A DNA stretch of 64,000 bases from Roseiarcus sp963822215 (GCA_963822215.1 CAWGGX010000007.1:62001-126000), one strand, 5' to 3'. Positions 9,193 through 18,103 are shown, numbered from the stretch's first letter. Made by a program: numbers and translations. Notes: a model not told the origin generated them from the sequence alone.

Positions 9193-10299
9193 TCACACCG
9201 CCCCTTTTGTGATCGCCGCCACGACCCGCCGAGCGCCGAGCCCGTCGCAAAGCCCCGCAGCGGCGGACGACATGGCCCGAAGACGAACACCGCCATCCCT
9301 ACGCAGATCGGCCAGAAGACCCGGCAGACGCTGCCTGATCTCGTCAACATCGTCTAGCACCAGAGCGCCGCCGGTCGCTGCGATGTCGCCGAGGAACGTT
9401 CTCTGATTTTCGGCCAGGGCAACGAGGATGGATGGAAGCCCGAGGCACGCGCGTTCGAGAACCGAGGTTCCGGCCGCGCCTATGCAAAGATCCGAATTGG
9501 CCATGATCTCCGCCATGTTGCTGACGCCGACGGCAACTCTCGCGCTGAAGGGCAAGTTCGCCGCCCGTCGCTGCACGTCTTCGACCCAAGGGGCGGTGCG
9601 CCCCAGCACAATCGTCGCCTCGGCGTCGCCCAGCGCCTCGATGTCGCGTAATGCGTCGAGCACGGCGCCAGTCGCGTTGGTCTTGTCAACCCCTCCCATA
9701 GTGACCAGGAGCTGAAGCGCGGGATCCGCGCGGCGGCGGCCTAGACTTGCTTCACGAAGCTCGGCGAACCTCTTGCCCAAGAGGGCGAAACGGGGCCCAA
9801 GGAGGAGAGCCGTCGTACCCCTGACGCGCCCGTCGTAGCGAACTTCCCGTTCCGCGCCGATGTTCTGGTCGACAAGCCAGTCGCAATCATGCTGCCGGTC
9901 AGCCAAGTCATCAATCGCAACGATAGTCCGCACCGCTGCTCGAAGGCGCGCTTCCCATCGTCGGTCGATCGCATAATGGTCGACTACGAGGAGATCGGCG
10001 CGGCCGAAGCCGACAAGCGCTGCGTACGTCTCGTTCGCATCGTCGTTCGGGTCGGCCAGCAACCAGGCGGCATGAGGCGGTTCGCCCGCGGCGACGGGGA
10101 TGCGACGAGCGGTCGGTGGCAGGGCGAGGACGTGATATCCGTTCTCTCCGATGAAACCGATGAGGCTACCGGGCAACTGCCGGCACACAAAAACTGTTTC
10201 GTGACCTTGTTCGTTAAGAGCGCCCGCCAACGCAAGGCACCGCATGACATGGCCAGTTCCGATGTCCGTTGAAGAATCGACGCGTATTGCGGCTCTCAT
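9193..10299 (-). CDS. pseG: UDP-sugar hydrolase of pseudaminic acid pathway
   Basis: 368 residues. PseG removes UDP from UDP-2,4-diacetamido-2,4,6-trideoxy-L-altrose. The N-terminus IRVDSSTDIGTGHVMRCLAL holds the family glycine/histidine motif with the catalytic-type His. Further motifs are LLVVDHYAIDRRWE, IVAIDDLADRQHDCDWLVDQ and the GT28-like C-terminal lobe (LLVTMGGVDKTNATGAVLDAL, GAAGTSVLERACLGLPSI). Its start overlaps the stop of pseF by 4 nt, so the two are translationally coupled. No C-terminal acetyltransferase is present; that activity is in the fusion gene downstream. Confidence 0.93.
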   Translation of the reverse strand: MRAAIRVDSSTDIGTGHVMRCLALAGALNEQGHETVFVCRQLPGSLIGFIGENGYHVLALPPTARRIPVAAGEPPHAAWLLADPNDDANETYAALVGFGRADLLVVDHYAIDRRWEARLRAAVRTIVAIDDLADRQHDCDWLVDQNIGAEREVRYDGRVRGTTALLLGPRFALLGKRFAELREASLGRRRADPALQLLVTMGGVDKTNATGAVLDALRDIEALGDAEATIVLGRTAPWVEDVQRRAANLPFSARVAVGVSNMAEIMANSDLCIGAAGTSVLERACLGLPSILVALAENQRTFLGDIAATGGALVLDDVDEIRQRLPGLLADLRRDGGVRLRAMSSAAAGLCDGLGARRVVAAITKGAV

Positions 10300-11000
10300 T
10301 GAGGCGGCTCATCGCTCTCGGCAAGCGTCGCAAACATGAGTTCTGCGCGCCGCCAATCCTCGAGGGTGTCGATGTCTTGCACGCGATAGCGAGGCAGCGC
10401 GATCGGGATCGAATGCTCTGAAAAAACGGGAAGATGGGCGAGAAACGATTCCGCATAGCCCCAGTAGAACTGGCCTGCGTCATGCCAGGCTTCCTCGAGA
10501 TCCTGGGATCGCGTCGTCATGTGCTCGGGCTGAAACATTGCGACTGCGCCGTCGCCACGGATGCGGAGAGCGCGCTGGATCGGAAAGGGATAGGTCGTCA
10601 CCGAAAAGGCGAAGCCGTGCCCTCGCGAGGCGAGTCTGGTGTAGCCATCCCGAAGAGCCGCCGCGGTGACGAAAGGCGCCGTCGCGTAAATGCAGCAAGC
10701 CAAGTCGGCCGGCTCTCCACGCTCTGCAAAAAAGCCGAGCGCATGGCGAACGACGGCGTTTGTGCCAGTCTGATCGTCTGCAAGATCGCTGGGTCGCCGA
10801 AATGGAACTTTAGCGCCCTCACGCTCGGCGACTTCGGCTATCTCGTCATCTTCGGTCGAGACGATGACGTGATCGAAAAGTTCGGCCCGCCGCGCTGCTT
10901 CGATCGACCATGCGATGATTGGTCGGCCGTAGAAGGTGCGGATGTTTTTTCGGCGAATACGCTTCGACCCGCCTCGGGCCGGAATGACCGCGAGCTTCAT
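10296..11000 (-). CDS. pseF: pseudaminic acid cytidylyltransferase
   Basis: 234 residues. PseF activates pseudaminic acid with CTP to give CMP-Pse, the sugar donor. The nucleotide-binding start AVIPARGGSKRIRRKNIR is diagnostic of the CMP-sialate/CMP-Pse synthetase family. Further motifs are VIVSTEDDEIAEVAE, RRPSDLADDQTGT, CCIYATAPFV and the C-terminal RYRVQDIDTLEDWRRAE, the usual PseF ending. It is the first gene of the minus-strand operon and is divergent from pseB. Confidence 0.93.
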   Translation of the reverse strand: MKLAVIPARGGSKRIRRKNIRTFYGRPIIAWSIEAARRAELFDHVIVSTEDDEIAEVAEREGAKVPFRRPSDLADDQTGTNAVVRHALGFFAERGEPADLACCIYATAPFVTAAALRDGYTRLASRGHGFAFSVTTYPFPIQRALRIRGDGAVAMFQPEHMTTRSQDLEEAWHDAGQFYWGYAESFLAHLPVFSEHSIPIALPRYRVQDIDTLEDWRRAELMFATLAESDEPPQ

Positions 11001-11168
11001 GGCGTGCCTTCCGGCTGATTTCCGATCACGCGCCGCTATAGCCCGCCCGAGCGTCTCTGGCCAGCCCTCGGAGGCGGACAGTTGTCTTCCAGAGGCCGCC
11101 CCGTTAAGAGCCCACTGAAGGTAATCGTCCGCCTCGGGTAGCGCGGGCCGCGACGATAAGAGGTTTAC
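11001..11168. promoter_or_regulatory. divergent intergenic region pseF/pseB
   Basis: 168 nt separate the outward-facing starts of pseF and pseB, so both operon promoters should lie here or in the neighbouring coding ends. AAGAGG at about 11159-11164 is the ribosome binding site for the GTG start of pseB. No confident -35/-10 pair or operator could be assigned by eye. Confidence 0.5.
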
Positions 11169-12170
11169 GTGTTCAACGGAAAATCCGTTCTAGTCACCGG
11201 CGGCACGGGCTCGTTCGGACGCAAATATGTCAAGACCCTGCTGGATCGCTACGAGGTCGCTCGTCTCATCGTCTATTCTCGTGATGAGCTCAAACAATTC
11301 GAAATGCAGCAGGAGTTGAACGCTTCCTGCATGCGTTGGTTTATCGGCGACGTGCGAGACCGTGAACGCCTGATCGAAGCGACGCGCGGAGTAGATTACA
11401 TCGTCCATGCGGCCGCAATGAAGCAGGTACCCGCCTCCGAATACAATCCAATGGAGTGCATCCGAACAAATATCCACGGGGCGGAGCACGTCGTAGCGGC
11501 AGCCCTCGCCAACGATGTCGAACGTGTGATCGCGCTTTCAACCGACAAGGCTGCCAATCCGATCAACCTCTACGGCGCCACTAAACTGGCTTCCGATAAG
11601 CTTTTCGTCGCAGCAAACAACATGGCTGGGCGTCGCCGCACTGCCTTTTCAGTGGTGCGGTATGGCAACGTCGCCGGATCTCGCGGTTCAGTTGTCCCGT
11701 TTTTTGAAAAGCTAATCGCGCAAGGGGCCGAGGCTTTGCCCGTTACTGACGTTGAGATGACACGGTTCTGGATCACCTTGCGAGAGGGCGTTGACTTTGT
11801 GCTTACCAGTTTCCGGCGCATGAACGGCGGGGAGATCTTTGTCCCAAAGCTACCCTCAATCCGCGTCGTCGACCTCGCCGCGGCCATGGCGCCGCACCTG
11901 CCGCAGACCGTGATTGGCATCCGCCCGGGGGAGAAACTGCACGAGGTCATGTGCCCCGCCGACGATAGCCACCTGACGCTCGAATTCACCGACCACTACG
12001 TGATCCGTCCTGCGATCAGGTTCCACGAACGTGGTCAGGATTATTCGCGGAATGGACTTGGCGAGGCTGGCGTACCGGTCGCGCGCGGTTTCGAATATAG
12101 TTCCGGCTCCAATCCCATATTCCTAACAGTCGAAGAGATACGGGCGTTCAACGAGCGCGCGAAAGCATGA
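11169..12170 (+). CDS. pseB: UDP-GlcNAc 4,6-dehydratase (5-inverting)
   Basis: 333 residues; the GTG start at 11169 has AAGAGG about 5 nt upstream. PseB opens pseudaminic-acid synthesis by converting UDP-GlcNAc to the 4-keto-6-deoxy-L-AltNAc nucleotide sugar. Seen: NAD(P) motif VLVTGGTGSFGRKYV, DVRDRERL, HAAAMKQVPASEYNPMECI, LSTDKAANPINLYGATK (containing the catalytic YxxxK), VRYGNVAGSRGSVVPFF and GIRPGEKLHEVM. TGSFG and AAMKQVP are hallmarks of the PseB/FlaA1 subfamily. It overlaps pseC by 4 nt. Confidence 0.95.
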   Translation: MFNGKSVLVTGGTGSFGRKYVKTLLDRYEVARLIVYSRDELKQFEMQQELNASCMRWFIGDVRDRERLIEATRGVDYIVHAAAMKQVPASEYNPMECIRTNIHGAEHVVAAALANDVERVIALSTDKAANPINLYGATKLASDKLFVAANNMAGRRRTAFSVVRYGNVAGSRGSVVPFFEKLIAQGAEALPVTDVEMTRFWITLREGVDFVLTSFRRMNGGEIFVPKLPSIRVVDLAAAMAPHLPQTVIGIRPGEKLHEVMCPADDSHLTLEFTDHYVIRPAIRFHERGQDYSRNGLGEAGVPVARGFEYSSGSNPIFLTVEEIRAFNERAKA

Positions 12171-13324
12171 TTCCCTACGGTCGACAAAGCATCTCAGAGG
12201 CCGACATCGAGTCGGTCGTTGCGGTTCTTCGTTCCGATTTTCTGACACAAGGGCCGGCGGTTCCTCAATTCGAGGATTCGATTGGTCGCATCGTAGAGGC
12301 ACCACACGTTGTCGCGTTCTCCTCGGCCACCGCTGCCCTCCATACCGCCTGTCTCGCCTTGGGCCTTGGCCCCGGGGGGCGGCTGTGGACCACGCCCAAC
12401 ACCTTTGTCGCTTCCGCTAATTGCGGGTTGTACTGTGGCGCAACTATCGATTTTGTCGACATCGACGCTCGCACCCGCAATATGGACGTTGAAGCCCTTG
12501 CAAAAAAGCTCGCTTGTGCCGAGCACGACGGCACCCTGCCTCAAGTCGTCGTCCCAGTCGATTTCGCTGGAACGCCCGTCGACCTCGCGGCAATCCGCAA
12601 ACTTGCGGACCGATATGGATTTTGCATCCTCGAGGACGCAAGCCACGCGATCGGCGGCAGTTACCGAGGTCATCCGATTGGATCAGGCGATCTTGCCGAC
12701 GTCACCGTATTCTCCTTCCACCCAGTGAAAATAGTGACGACGGGCGAGGGCGGTGCGGCTACAACTAGGTCGGCCGAAATCGCCCACCGTATGCGGCTCT
12801 TACGGACCCACGGTATTTCTCGCGATCCCGCCGACATGGTCGGCGAGCGGGACGGCGCATGGTATTACGAACAGGTTATGCTTGGCTTCAACTACCGCAT
12901 GACCGACATTCAGGCCGCTTTAGGCGTGAGCCAACTCGGCCGTCTCGCCGAATTCATTGCGAGGCGTCACGCGCTTGCGGCTCGGTATCACGACCGGCTC
13001 GCAGATCTGCCGGTAATCCGGCAATATGCTCCACCGGACGTCATGTCCGCCCTTCATCTTTATGTGATCGAGCTTGACGATACTGTGCGTCGCAGCCGTG
13101 CCGAGGTTTTCAACGAGATGCGCGCGGCCGGGATCGCCGTCAACGTACACTATATTCCCGTTCACCTACAGCCCACTTACCGACGCTTCGGCTTCACTCG
13201 GGGGGATTTTCCGGTCGCCGAAGCTTACTACGATCACGCCATAACTCTGCCCCTATATGCAGCTCTGAATGATTCCGATCAGGACTATGTGCTAGATGTA
13301 TTGACTTATACGTTGAACGATTAA
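12167..13324 (+). CDS. pseC: UDP-4-keto-sugar aminotransferase
   Basis: 385 residues, DegT/DnrJ/EryC1 PLP-dependent aminotransferase. PseC transfers an amino group from glutamate to C4 of the PseB product. Motifs: start IPYGRQSISEADIESVVAVL, FLTQGPAVPQFE, AFSSATAALHTAC, TTPNTFVASANC, DASHAIGGSYRG and FSFHPVKIVTTGEGG, whose Lys carries PLP. The C-terminal INVHYIPVH-type segment reads VNVHYIPVHLQPTYRRFGF. Its start overlaps pseB by 4 nt. It ends the two-gene plus-strand operon. Confidence 0.95.
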   Translation: MIPYGRQSISEADIESVVAVLRSDFLTQGPAVPQFEDSIGRIVEAPHVVAFSSATAALHTACLALGLGPGGRLWTTPNTFVASANCGLYCGATIDFVDIDARTRNMDVEALAKKLACAEHDGTLPQVVVPVDFAGTPVDLAAIRKLADRYGFCILEDASHAIGGSYRGHPIGSGDLADVTVFSFHPVKIVTTGEGGAATTRSAEIAHRMRLLRTHGISRDPADMVGERDGAWYYEQVMLGFNYRMTDIQAALGVSQLGRLAEFIARRHALAARYHDRLADLPVIRQYAPPDVMSALHLYVIELDDTVRRSRAEVFNEMRAAGIAVNVHYIPVHLQPTYRRFGFTRGDFPVAEAYYDHAITLPLYAALNDSDQDYVLDVLTYTLND

Positions 13325-13793
13325 CGAAGTTATAAACTATACATAGTTTTTAATTTAGGCTGCAGCAAATTGAATTGTTGTTTCACAGTGGGACAGCCAA
13401 TTTTTCGGCAACGGCCGGACCATTTTGACAGAGCAGAGATCAGTAGAAAAAGTTGTCGTACGAGACACTACAGCGGGCTCGGCAATTAACTGACGCAGGT
13501 GGTTAAAAGCTTTTTAGCGATAATAGTTGGAAGAAGGCGAACGATCCTTTCACTGCTTTGGTGCGCTTCGCCTTCTACGTGTCTTCGTTATTTGCGGGAT
13601 CGCGGATGCAAAATATTGTTTTCGAACATGCACAGATTCGCCTGGGGATACTTATGCATATGACAACATAACACTTCATCTGGTCGAGGCGCTGACTTGC
13701 GGCATGACCCTAGTCCCGGGTTCGCCAGCCTGAGGTAGGGCGCTTACCCTTTGAGGTCTGTTTATTAAAGGGCGTACACTCTGACCATAGACT
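13325..13793. other. AT-rich intergenic region after pseC
   Basis: About 470 nt, clearly lower in GC than the surroundings. A small hairpin AAACTAT-AC-ATAGTTTTT at about 13334-13352, just after the pseC stop, could be an intrinsic terminator. A 68-codon frame at 13527-13733 has no family features and atypical composition; it is not called. The low GC suggests acquired DNA. Confidence 0.5.
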
Positions 13794-14582
13794 CTATTTA
13801 TATTTTTCCTGCGCGGCGATTTCCCCGATCGCGCGCCGGACCGCTTCGAGGGAATTGAGCTCTGGCTCCCAGCCGAGCGCTCGAACCTTCGCCGTCGAAT
13901 AGGTGAAGTGCGGAACGTCGCCAATCCAGCCCTTATTTCCAGCGCCGTAGTGGAGTGTCGCTCCCGGCGCCACCGCGGCCACCGTCTCCTCCGCGATCTG
14001 CCGGACGAATACCCCGTCGTCGGTCGGGCCGATGTTGAACGCGTCGACCTTCTTGGTCGCGCGGTCCTGAATGAGCAGCATCGCGTCGACCAGATCGGAC
14101 ACGTGGAGATAAGACTTCTTCTGGGTTCCATCGCCGAGCACGTCAAGGCGATCCGGCGCCTCGCAAAGGCGGCGGATGAAATCGAGAATGACGCCGTGCG
14201 TCGCAGGGACGCCGACCACGTTGGGGAAGCGAAACAGCAACGCCTTGGTCAGAAACTTCTCGGCGGCGGCGGTGATCGCCGCCTCCGACGCCAGCTTCAT
14301 TGCGCCGTAGTTGGAGATCGGAAACAGGGGTCCAGTCTCCTCGGTCAGTTCCCGGTCGCCGAGGTCGCCGTAGATCGCGGAACTCGATGCGAACATCAGC
14401 GCCTTGATCCCGCGTTCCTCCATCACCTTCAGGGTGTTGAAGGTGGTCATATAGGTGTCGCGCAGGTCGATCTCGGAGGACTCGATCCCGGCCGGTATGT
14501 CCGAATTGGCCGCAAGATGCCAAACCTCCGTCACCGGACCCAGGACGGCCTGACGATCCAGGGCGGCCCGGAAATCTGCCAC
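13794..14582 (-). pseudogene. NAD-dependent sugar epimerase, C-terminal part of a split gene
   Basis: 262 residues of an extended short-chain dehydrogenase/epimerase without its nucleotide-binding N-terminus. Visible: VWHLAANSDIPAGI, FASSSAIYGD, SNYGAMKLASEAA (containing the YxxxK motif), RFPNVVGV, YLHVSDLVDAML and FNIGPTDDG. The missing start is found at 17972-18103 in the same orientation (MTVLVTGGAGFVAATVIG). Between them lie an IS110 element and a 543-residue gene. Before disruption this would be a UDP-glucose 4-epimerase-like or NDP-sugar epimerase for glycan synthesis. The fragment cannot bind NAD, so it is called a pseudogene. Confidence 0.85.
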
Positions 14583-14599
14583 GAAAATGGCTTCAGCGT

Positions 14600-15995
14600 G
14601 GATATGGGGTCATGCGGGCACGGCCTTTGGTTCGAGGGTGACGTTGTAGCCGAGGCGCTCGAGACGCCGTTTGAGGTTGGCGACGGTTCGGGTCTGGCTG
14701 ATCTGGTCGAGATAGGCTTCGCCGAGATCGCGATAGGGCAGGTTTTTGGCGAGCATGTGATAGGCGGAGACGAGGATTTTGTGAGCGATGGCGAGCGCTG
14801 CGCGCAAGGCGCCGCGGCGCGCCTTGAGGCGGTGATACTTGTCCTTGAGATAGCTGCCCTTGGTTCGCGCCGCGGAAATCGCGGCGCCGACGAGCATGGT
14901 GCGCAGATGGACATTGCCCTTGCGGGCGCGGCCGCTCTTCTGCTTGCCGGCGCTCTCATGGTTGCCGGGACAGACGCCCGCCCAGGCCGACAAATGATAG
15001 ACGCTCAGGAATACACTCATGTCGACGCCGATCTCGGCGATCAGCACGGCCGCGACCACCCAGTCGACGCCCGGAATCTGCATCAGGAGCGTGTGCGGCG
15101 CGCGATAGGGCTCGAGCCGCTCGTCAATGCGCAGGTCGAGCGCTGCGATGTCGGCCTCAATGGCTTCGAGCCGGCGCAGTTGCATCGCCAGGAGGAAGCG
15201 GTGATGCTCCTCCATCCGCCCTTCGAGCGCCAGAACCAGATCGTCCCGCTTACGGCGCAATTGCCCTCTGGCAAGGTCCGCCATCGCCTCGGCCGAGGCG
15301 CCGCCCTCGATCAGAGCCTTCAACATGGCGCGCCCGGAAACCCCGAAGACGTCGCTGGCGACGCTGGCCAGCTTGATGTTGGCCGTCTCCAGGAGCTTCA
15401 GGAGCCGGTTGCGCTCGGCCGCCTGGCTCTCCACCAGCTTGCGGCGATAGCGCAGCAACTCGCGCAACTCGCGCTGCGGCGCCGGTGGGACGAAACTCTT
15501 GGCGATCAGCCCATGGCGGACCAGATCGGCGATCCACTCGGCGTCCTTCACATCGGTCTTGCGACCCGGCACGTTACGGATGTGCCGGGCGTTGCCGACG
15601 ATCAGCTCGAAACACCCCTCGAGGACGGCATAGACCGGGCGCCAGTAAACGCCGGTGCTCTCCATCCCGACGTGCGTCACCCCAAGCTCTTGCAACCAGT
15701 CCCGCAACGCCTCCAGATCGCGCGTCATCGTCCGGAAGGTCCTGATCTCCTTCCTCGGCCGCTCGCCCGGGGCGCCGATCAAGACGCAGGCGACGACCGT
15801 CTCCTGATGCACGTCCACCCCGCAACACCGCTCAATGATGACCTCCATCCTCGCCTCCATCCAGGGGAAGGCGACCGTGACGCCGCAGGTATAGTCGAGA
15901 CACTGCCACGCGTGCTCCCCGTTCCCGGGGGCTACAAAGAATGGTACCTCTATGCAGCGCGGGCCGGACTGCCAATCGGGGTCGCAAGCCACCGC
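14600..15995 (-). mobile_element. IS110-family element (ends approximate)
   Basis: A DEDD-type transposase gene on the minus strand, whose stop is less than 20 nt from resumption of epimerase coding sequence, together with an upstream noncoding end. IS110 elements lack conventional inverted repeats, so the ends cannot be fixed by eye. The left limit is set by the epimerase frame resuming (EAIFVADF) at about 14595. The right limit between this element and the next insert is uncertain (15.85-16.3 kb). Confidence 0.7.
14610..15848 (-). CDS. IS110-family transposase
   Basis: 412 residues from ATG 15848 (MEVIIERCCGVDVHQETVVA). An in-frame upstream extension has no family similarity. The N-terminal RuvC-like domain shows GVDVHQE, GMESTGVYWRPVYAVLE and NARHIRNVPGRKTDVKDAEW, supplying the DEDD acidic residues. 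A central coiled-coil region follows. The C-terminal Transposase_20 domain has IPGVDWVVAAVLIAEIG and LSAWAGVCPGNHESAGKQKS, where the family's catalytic Ser lies. Frame intact. IS110 recombinases act with an RNA guide from the element's noncoding end. Confidence 0.92.
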   Translation of the reverse strand: MEVIIERCCGVDVHQETVVACVLIGAPGERPRKEIRTFRTMTRDLEALRDWLQELGVTHVGMESTGVYWRPVYAVLEGCFELIVGNARHIRNVPGRKTDVKDAEWIADLVRHGLIAKSFVPPAPQRELRELLRYRRKLVESQAAERNRLLKLLETANIKLASVASDVFGVSGRAMLKALIEGGASAEAMADLARGQLRRKRDDLVLALEGRMEEHHRFLLAMQLRRLEAIEADIAALDLRIDERLEPYRAPHTLLMQIPGVDWVVAAVLIAEIGVDMSVFLSVYHLSAWAGVCPGNHESAGKQKSGRARKGNVHLRTMLVGAAISAARTKGSYLKDKYHRLKARRGALRAALAIAHKILVSAYHMLAKNLPYRDLGEAYLDQISQTRTVANLKRRLERLGYNVTLEPKAVPA

Positions 15996-16308
15996 AGTTT
16001 TGTCAGCCTTGCACGATCGCCCGTCGCAAAGACTCTGACAAATCGGCCCGCGCCGCCACCATTTTCATCCATAATGGCGCGCCGCAGGCGCTGGTTGGCT
16101 GCCAAGACCGACAACTCAGCCTTTTCAAAGCGAACCCGGTCGCCAAGGAAGGATTTACGCTTTTCCCTAGACATGGCTGGGAAAAGTGGCCCCTGCGGGG
16201 CAGTTTCCGCTGCGGGAGGCGACGCCGTTGGTCGAAATGCCCGCGGTTGGGGGGTATGCTCGCGTCCGATAGACGCGGCGCTCGGCGTCGCGTGGGGGAG
16301 AGCGGGCC
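15849..16308. other. noncoding stretch between IS110 gene and the 543-residue gene
   Basis: About 460 nt. The part next to the IS110 gene (15849 to about 16000) is the 5' noncoding end of that element, where a guide ('bridge') RNA would lie if it follows the IS110 group. The rest is the leader of the 543-residue gene. A minus-strand frame at 15950-16174 has no recognised similarity and is not called. No clear inverted repeats were found. Confidence 0.4.
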
Positions 16309-17940
16309 TTGGCGGACGGACTGAGCGAACTCTATCGAGAACTGCTGAGCGGCAGCTACGATTGCGTGGATCGCATCGTTCTGAATGGCTATTTCGGGAT
16401 GGGCCATAGTCCGGGCGGTTTCCGCGTGTGGTGGCGGGCGCTGACGGGATCGGACGAAACCCTGGATGACGCCCATCTGATGCGGCTGGCCGGCCGGTTC
16501 AGCCGGCGGGCGCGAGGCTACGCCAAGGCGCACGGCATTCCGGTCGTCGACTGTGCGGCCGGGGAGCGCAAGCACGACCTGGCCAGCGACTATTTGGCGA
16601 AGACGATGGTCGGCGAAGGCTTGTTTCTGATCCTAGTCGGTCGCGCGCAGGCGCCGGTGTGGCACGTCGGGGCCAATTATCACCTGGAGAAGAAGAAGCC
16701 ATACGTGAACCACTACTCGTTTCATATTCTCGACCGCGACTGGGGTCATGTCACCATCAAGATCAGCGGGCATCCGCCGTTTCCCGCCCAGGTGATCCTG
16801 AACGGTCATGAATACGTCGCCTGTCAGGCGCGCAGGGCCGGCGTCGGGTTCATCAAGGAGGGCAACTGTTTCACCGCCATCGCCGACGCGTCCGGCTTCG
16901 CGAAGATCGCAGCGACCTTGTCCGACCCCCGGGCTATAGGGCGATTGAGCGAGGTCTGCGAGCGGTGGATTTATCGCTGCGGTTTGTGCTTCGCGATGGA
17001 CTTCGAGGAGCAGAAACGCAGCGGGTTTCGCTATCGCTTCTCCAATTATCAGATGGAGTACAGCCGAAACCTGATCTTCGGGGTCGGCGGGCGTATGGAG
17101 CAAGTGTTCCAGGCGTTGATCGATCGCAGCCGGGCGCCGCTGGACCTGAAGACGATAAAGACGATCCTCGGCGACAAGGGCCGGCCAAAATACCGGCCGC
17201 GAAACATGAAGGCGGCCGAATGGGAAGTCGCGGTCGAGAGACCTACCTATGATCTGACGGTCTTCAAGCTGCATTGCGGCAAGTTGGCGTTGAAGATCTA
17301 TTCCAAAGGCGAACGCGTACTTCGCATCGAGGCTGTCGCCCATAATATCGGGGAGTTCCACTGCGGTCGATTGCTGGACAAATTCCCCGAAATCGTCGGC
17401 CGATTGAAGGGCATGCTGGAGAGGTTCATGCAGGCGCTGAGTTGCATCGATCAATGCTTCATCGGCGATGAGATGCTCGATCGTCTGCCGTCGCCGTCGC
17501 GGGTCGGCAAATCGACGGTCGGAGGGATTGACCTCAACAAGCCCCGCCTACGACGCGTCGCCCAGGCCGTCATCGCGCTGTCGGCTTCGCCCGAGGGCTT
17601 CACCGCCTCGACCTTGGCCGATCAGACTCGCGCGTTCGGCGATCAGAGCCTATCCGCCTACGGTCCCCGCCAGGCGGCGTACGATCTGAAGAAACTCCGC
17701 GGCAAACAGATCGTGCAGCGCATCGGCGCGACGCGTCGTTACGAGGCGATCCAGTCCGGGCTGCGCGCGATCACCGCCCTGCTGACGCTCCAAGACAAAG
17801 CCATCAAGCCGCTGCTCGCCGCCGTTCAGGAAATCGCTCCCACCCACGGAGGACAAAACCCACGAGCCATAGATTGCCACTACCAACAACTGCGACTCGC
17901 CATGAACGGCGTCTTTCACGAACTCGGCATTGCTGCCTGA
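16309..17940 (+). CDS. uncharacterised 543-residue protein, possible mobile-element gene
   Basis: I cannot assign a function. The frame starts at TTG 16309 with GGGGGAG about 10 nt upstream and has no frameshift. Residues 1-70 (VDRIVLNGYFGMGHSPGGFR, then DDAHLMRLAGRFSRRARGYA) resemble a conserved family of hypothetical proteins I have seen in multiple copies in actinobacteria and Rhizobiales. The centre has NHYSFHILDRDWGHVTIKIS, HPPFPAQVILNGHEYVACQA and FIKEGNCF. The C-terminal ~120 residues look like a winged-helix (AYDLKKLRGKQIVQRIGATRRYEA). It has no DDE, DEDD or HUH motif that I can place. It sits with an IS110 element inside a split epimerase gene, so transposition or hitch-hiking is plausible. 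Confidence 0.6.
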   Translation: MADGLSELYRELLSGSYDCVDRIVLNGYFGMGHSPGGFRVWWRALTGSDETLDDAHLMRLAGRFSRRARGYAKAHGIPVVDCAAGERKHDLASDYLAKTMVGEGLFLILVGRAQAPVWHVGANYHLEKKKPYVNHYSFHILDRDWGHVTIKISGHPPFPAQVILNGHEYVACQARRAGVGFIKEGNCFTAIADASGFAKIAATLSDPRAIGRLSEVCERWIYRCGLCFAMDFEEQKRSGFRYRFSNYQMEYSRNLIFGVGGRMEQVFQALIDRSRAPLDLKTIKTILGDKGRPKYRPRNMKAAEWEVAVERPTYDLTVFKLHCGKLALKIYSKGERVLRIEAVAHNIGEFHCGRLLDKFPEIVGRLKGMLERFMQALSCIDQCFIGDEMLDRLPSPSRVGKSTVGGIDLNKPRLRRVAQAVIALSASPEGFTASTLADQTRAFGDQSLSAYGPRQAAYDLKKLRGKQIVQRIGATRRYEAIQSGLRAITALLTLQDKAIKPLLAAVQEIAPTHGGQNPRAIDCHYQQLRLAMNGVFHELGIAA

Positions 17941-17944
17941 TCAT

Positions 17945-17961
17945 CGACAATTTTTTTGTCG
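17945..17961 (+). terminator. possible hairpin after the 543-residue gene
   Basis: CGACAA and TTGTCG arms flank a T5 loop directly after the stop codon. There is no T tract on the 3' side, so termination is uncertain; it could instead mark an element end. Confidence 0.3.
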
Positions 17962-17971
17962 GGCTTCGCCC

Positions 17972-18103
17972 TTAAGCGCCTATATTGGCGATCGAGCCCC
18001 GGCAGAGATTGTCGAGCGCCAGCACCGAATCTCCCCGTTCGAGGAGACGGCCGATCACGGTCGCCGCGACAAACCCCGCCCCGCCGGTCACCAGAACTGT
18101 CAT
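17972..18103 (-). pseudogene. NAD-dependent sugar epimerase, N-terminal part of a split gene
   Basis: 43 codons from ATG 18103: TVLVTGGAGFVAATVIG then DSVLALDNLCRGSIANIG, the NAD-binding Rossmann start of an extended SDR epimerase. The frame ends at 17972 in inserted DNA. The rest of the gene is at 13794-14582. Its start overlaps the stop of the next upstream remnant by 4 nt (ATGA), so it was part of an operon. Confidence 0.85.

Noticed and set aside
13527..13733. 68-codon frame after pseC
   Set aside because: Low-GC intergenic DNA, no ribosome site or family features.
13908..16409. 833-codon plus-strand frame
   Set aside because: It runs antisense to the epimerase fragment and the IS110 transposase; a GC-rich shadow frame.
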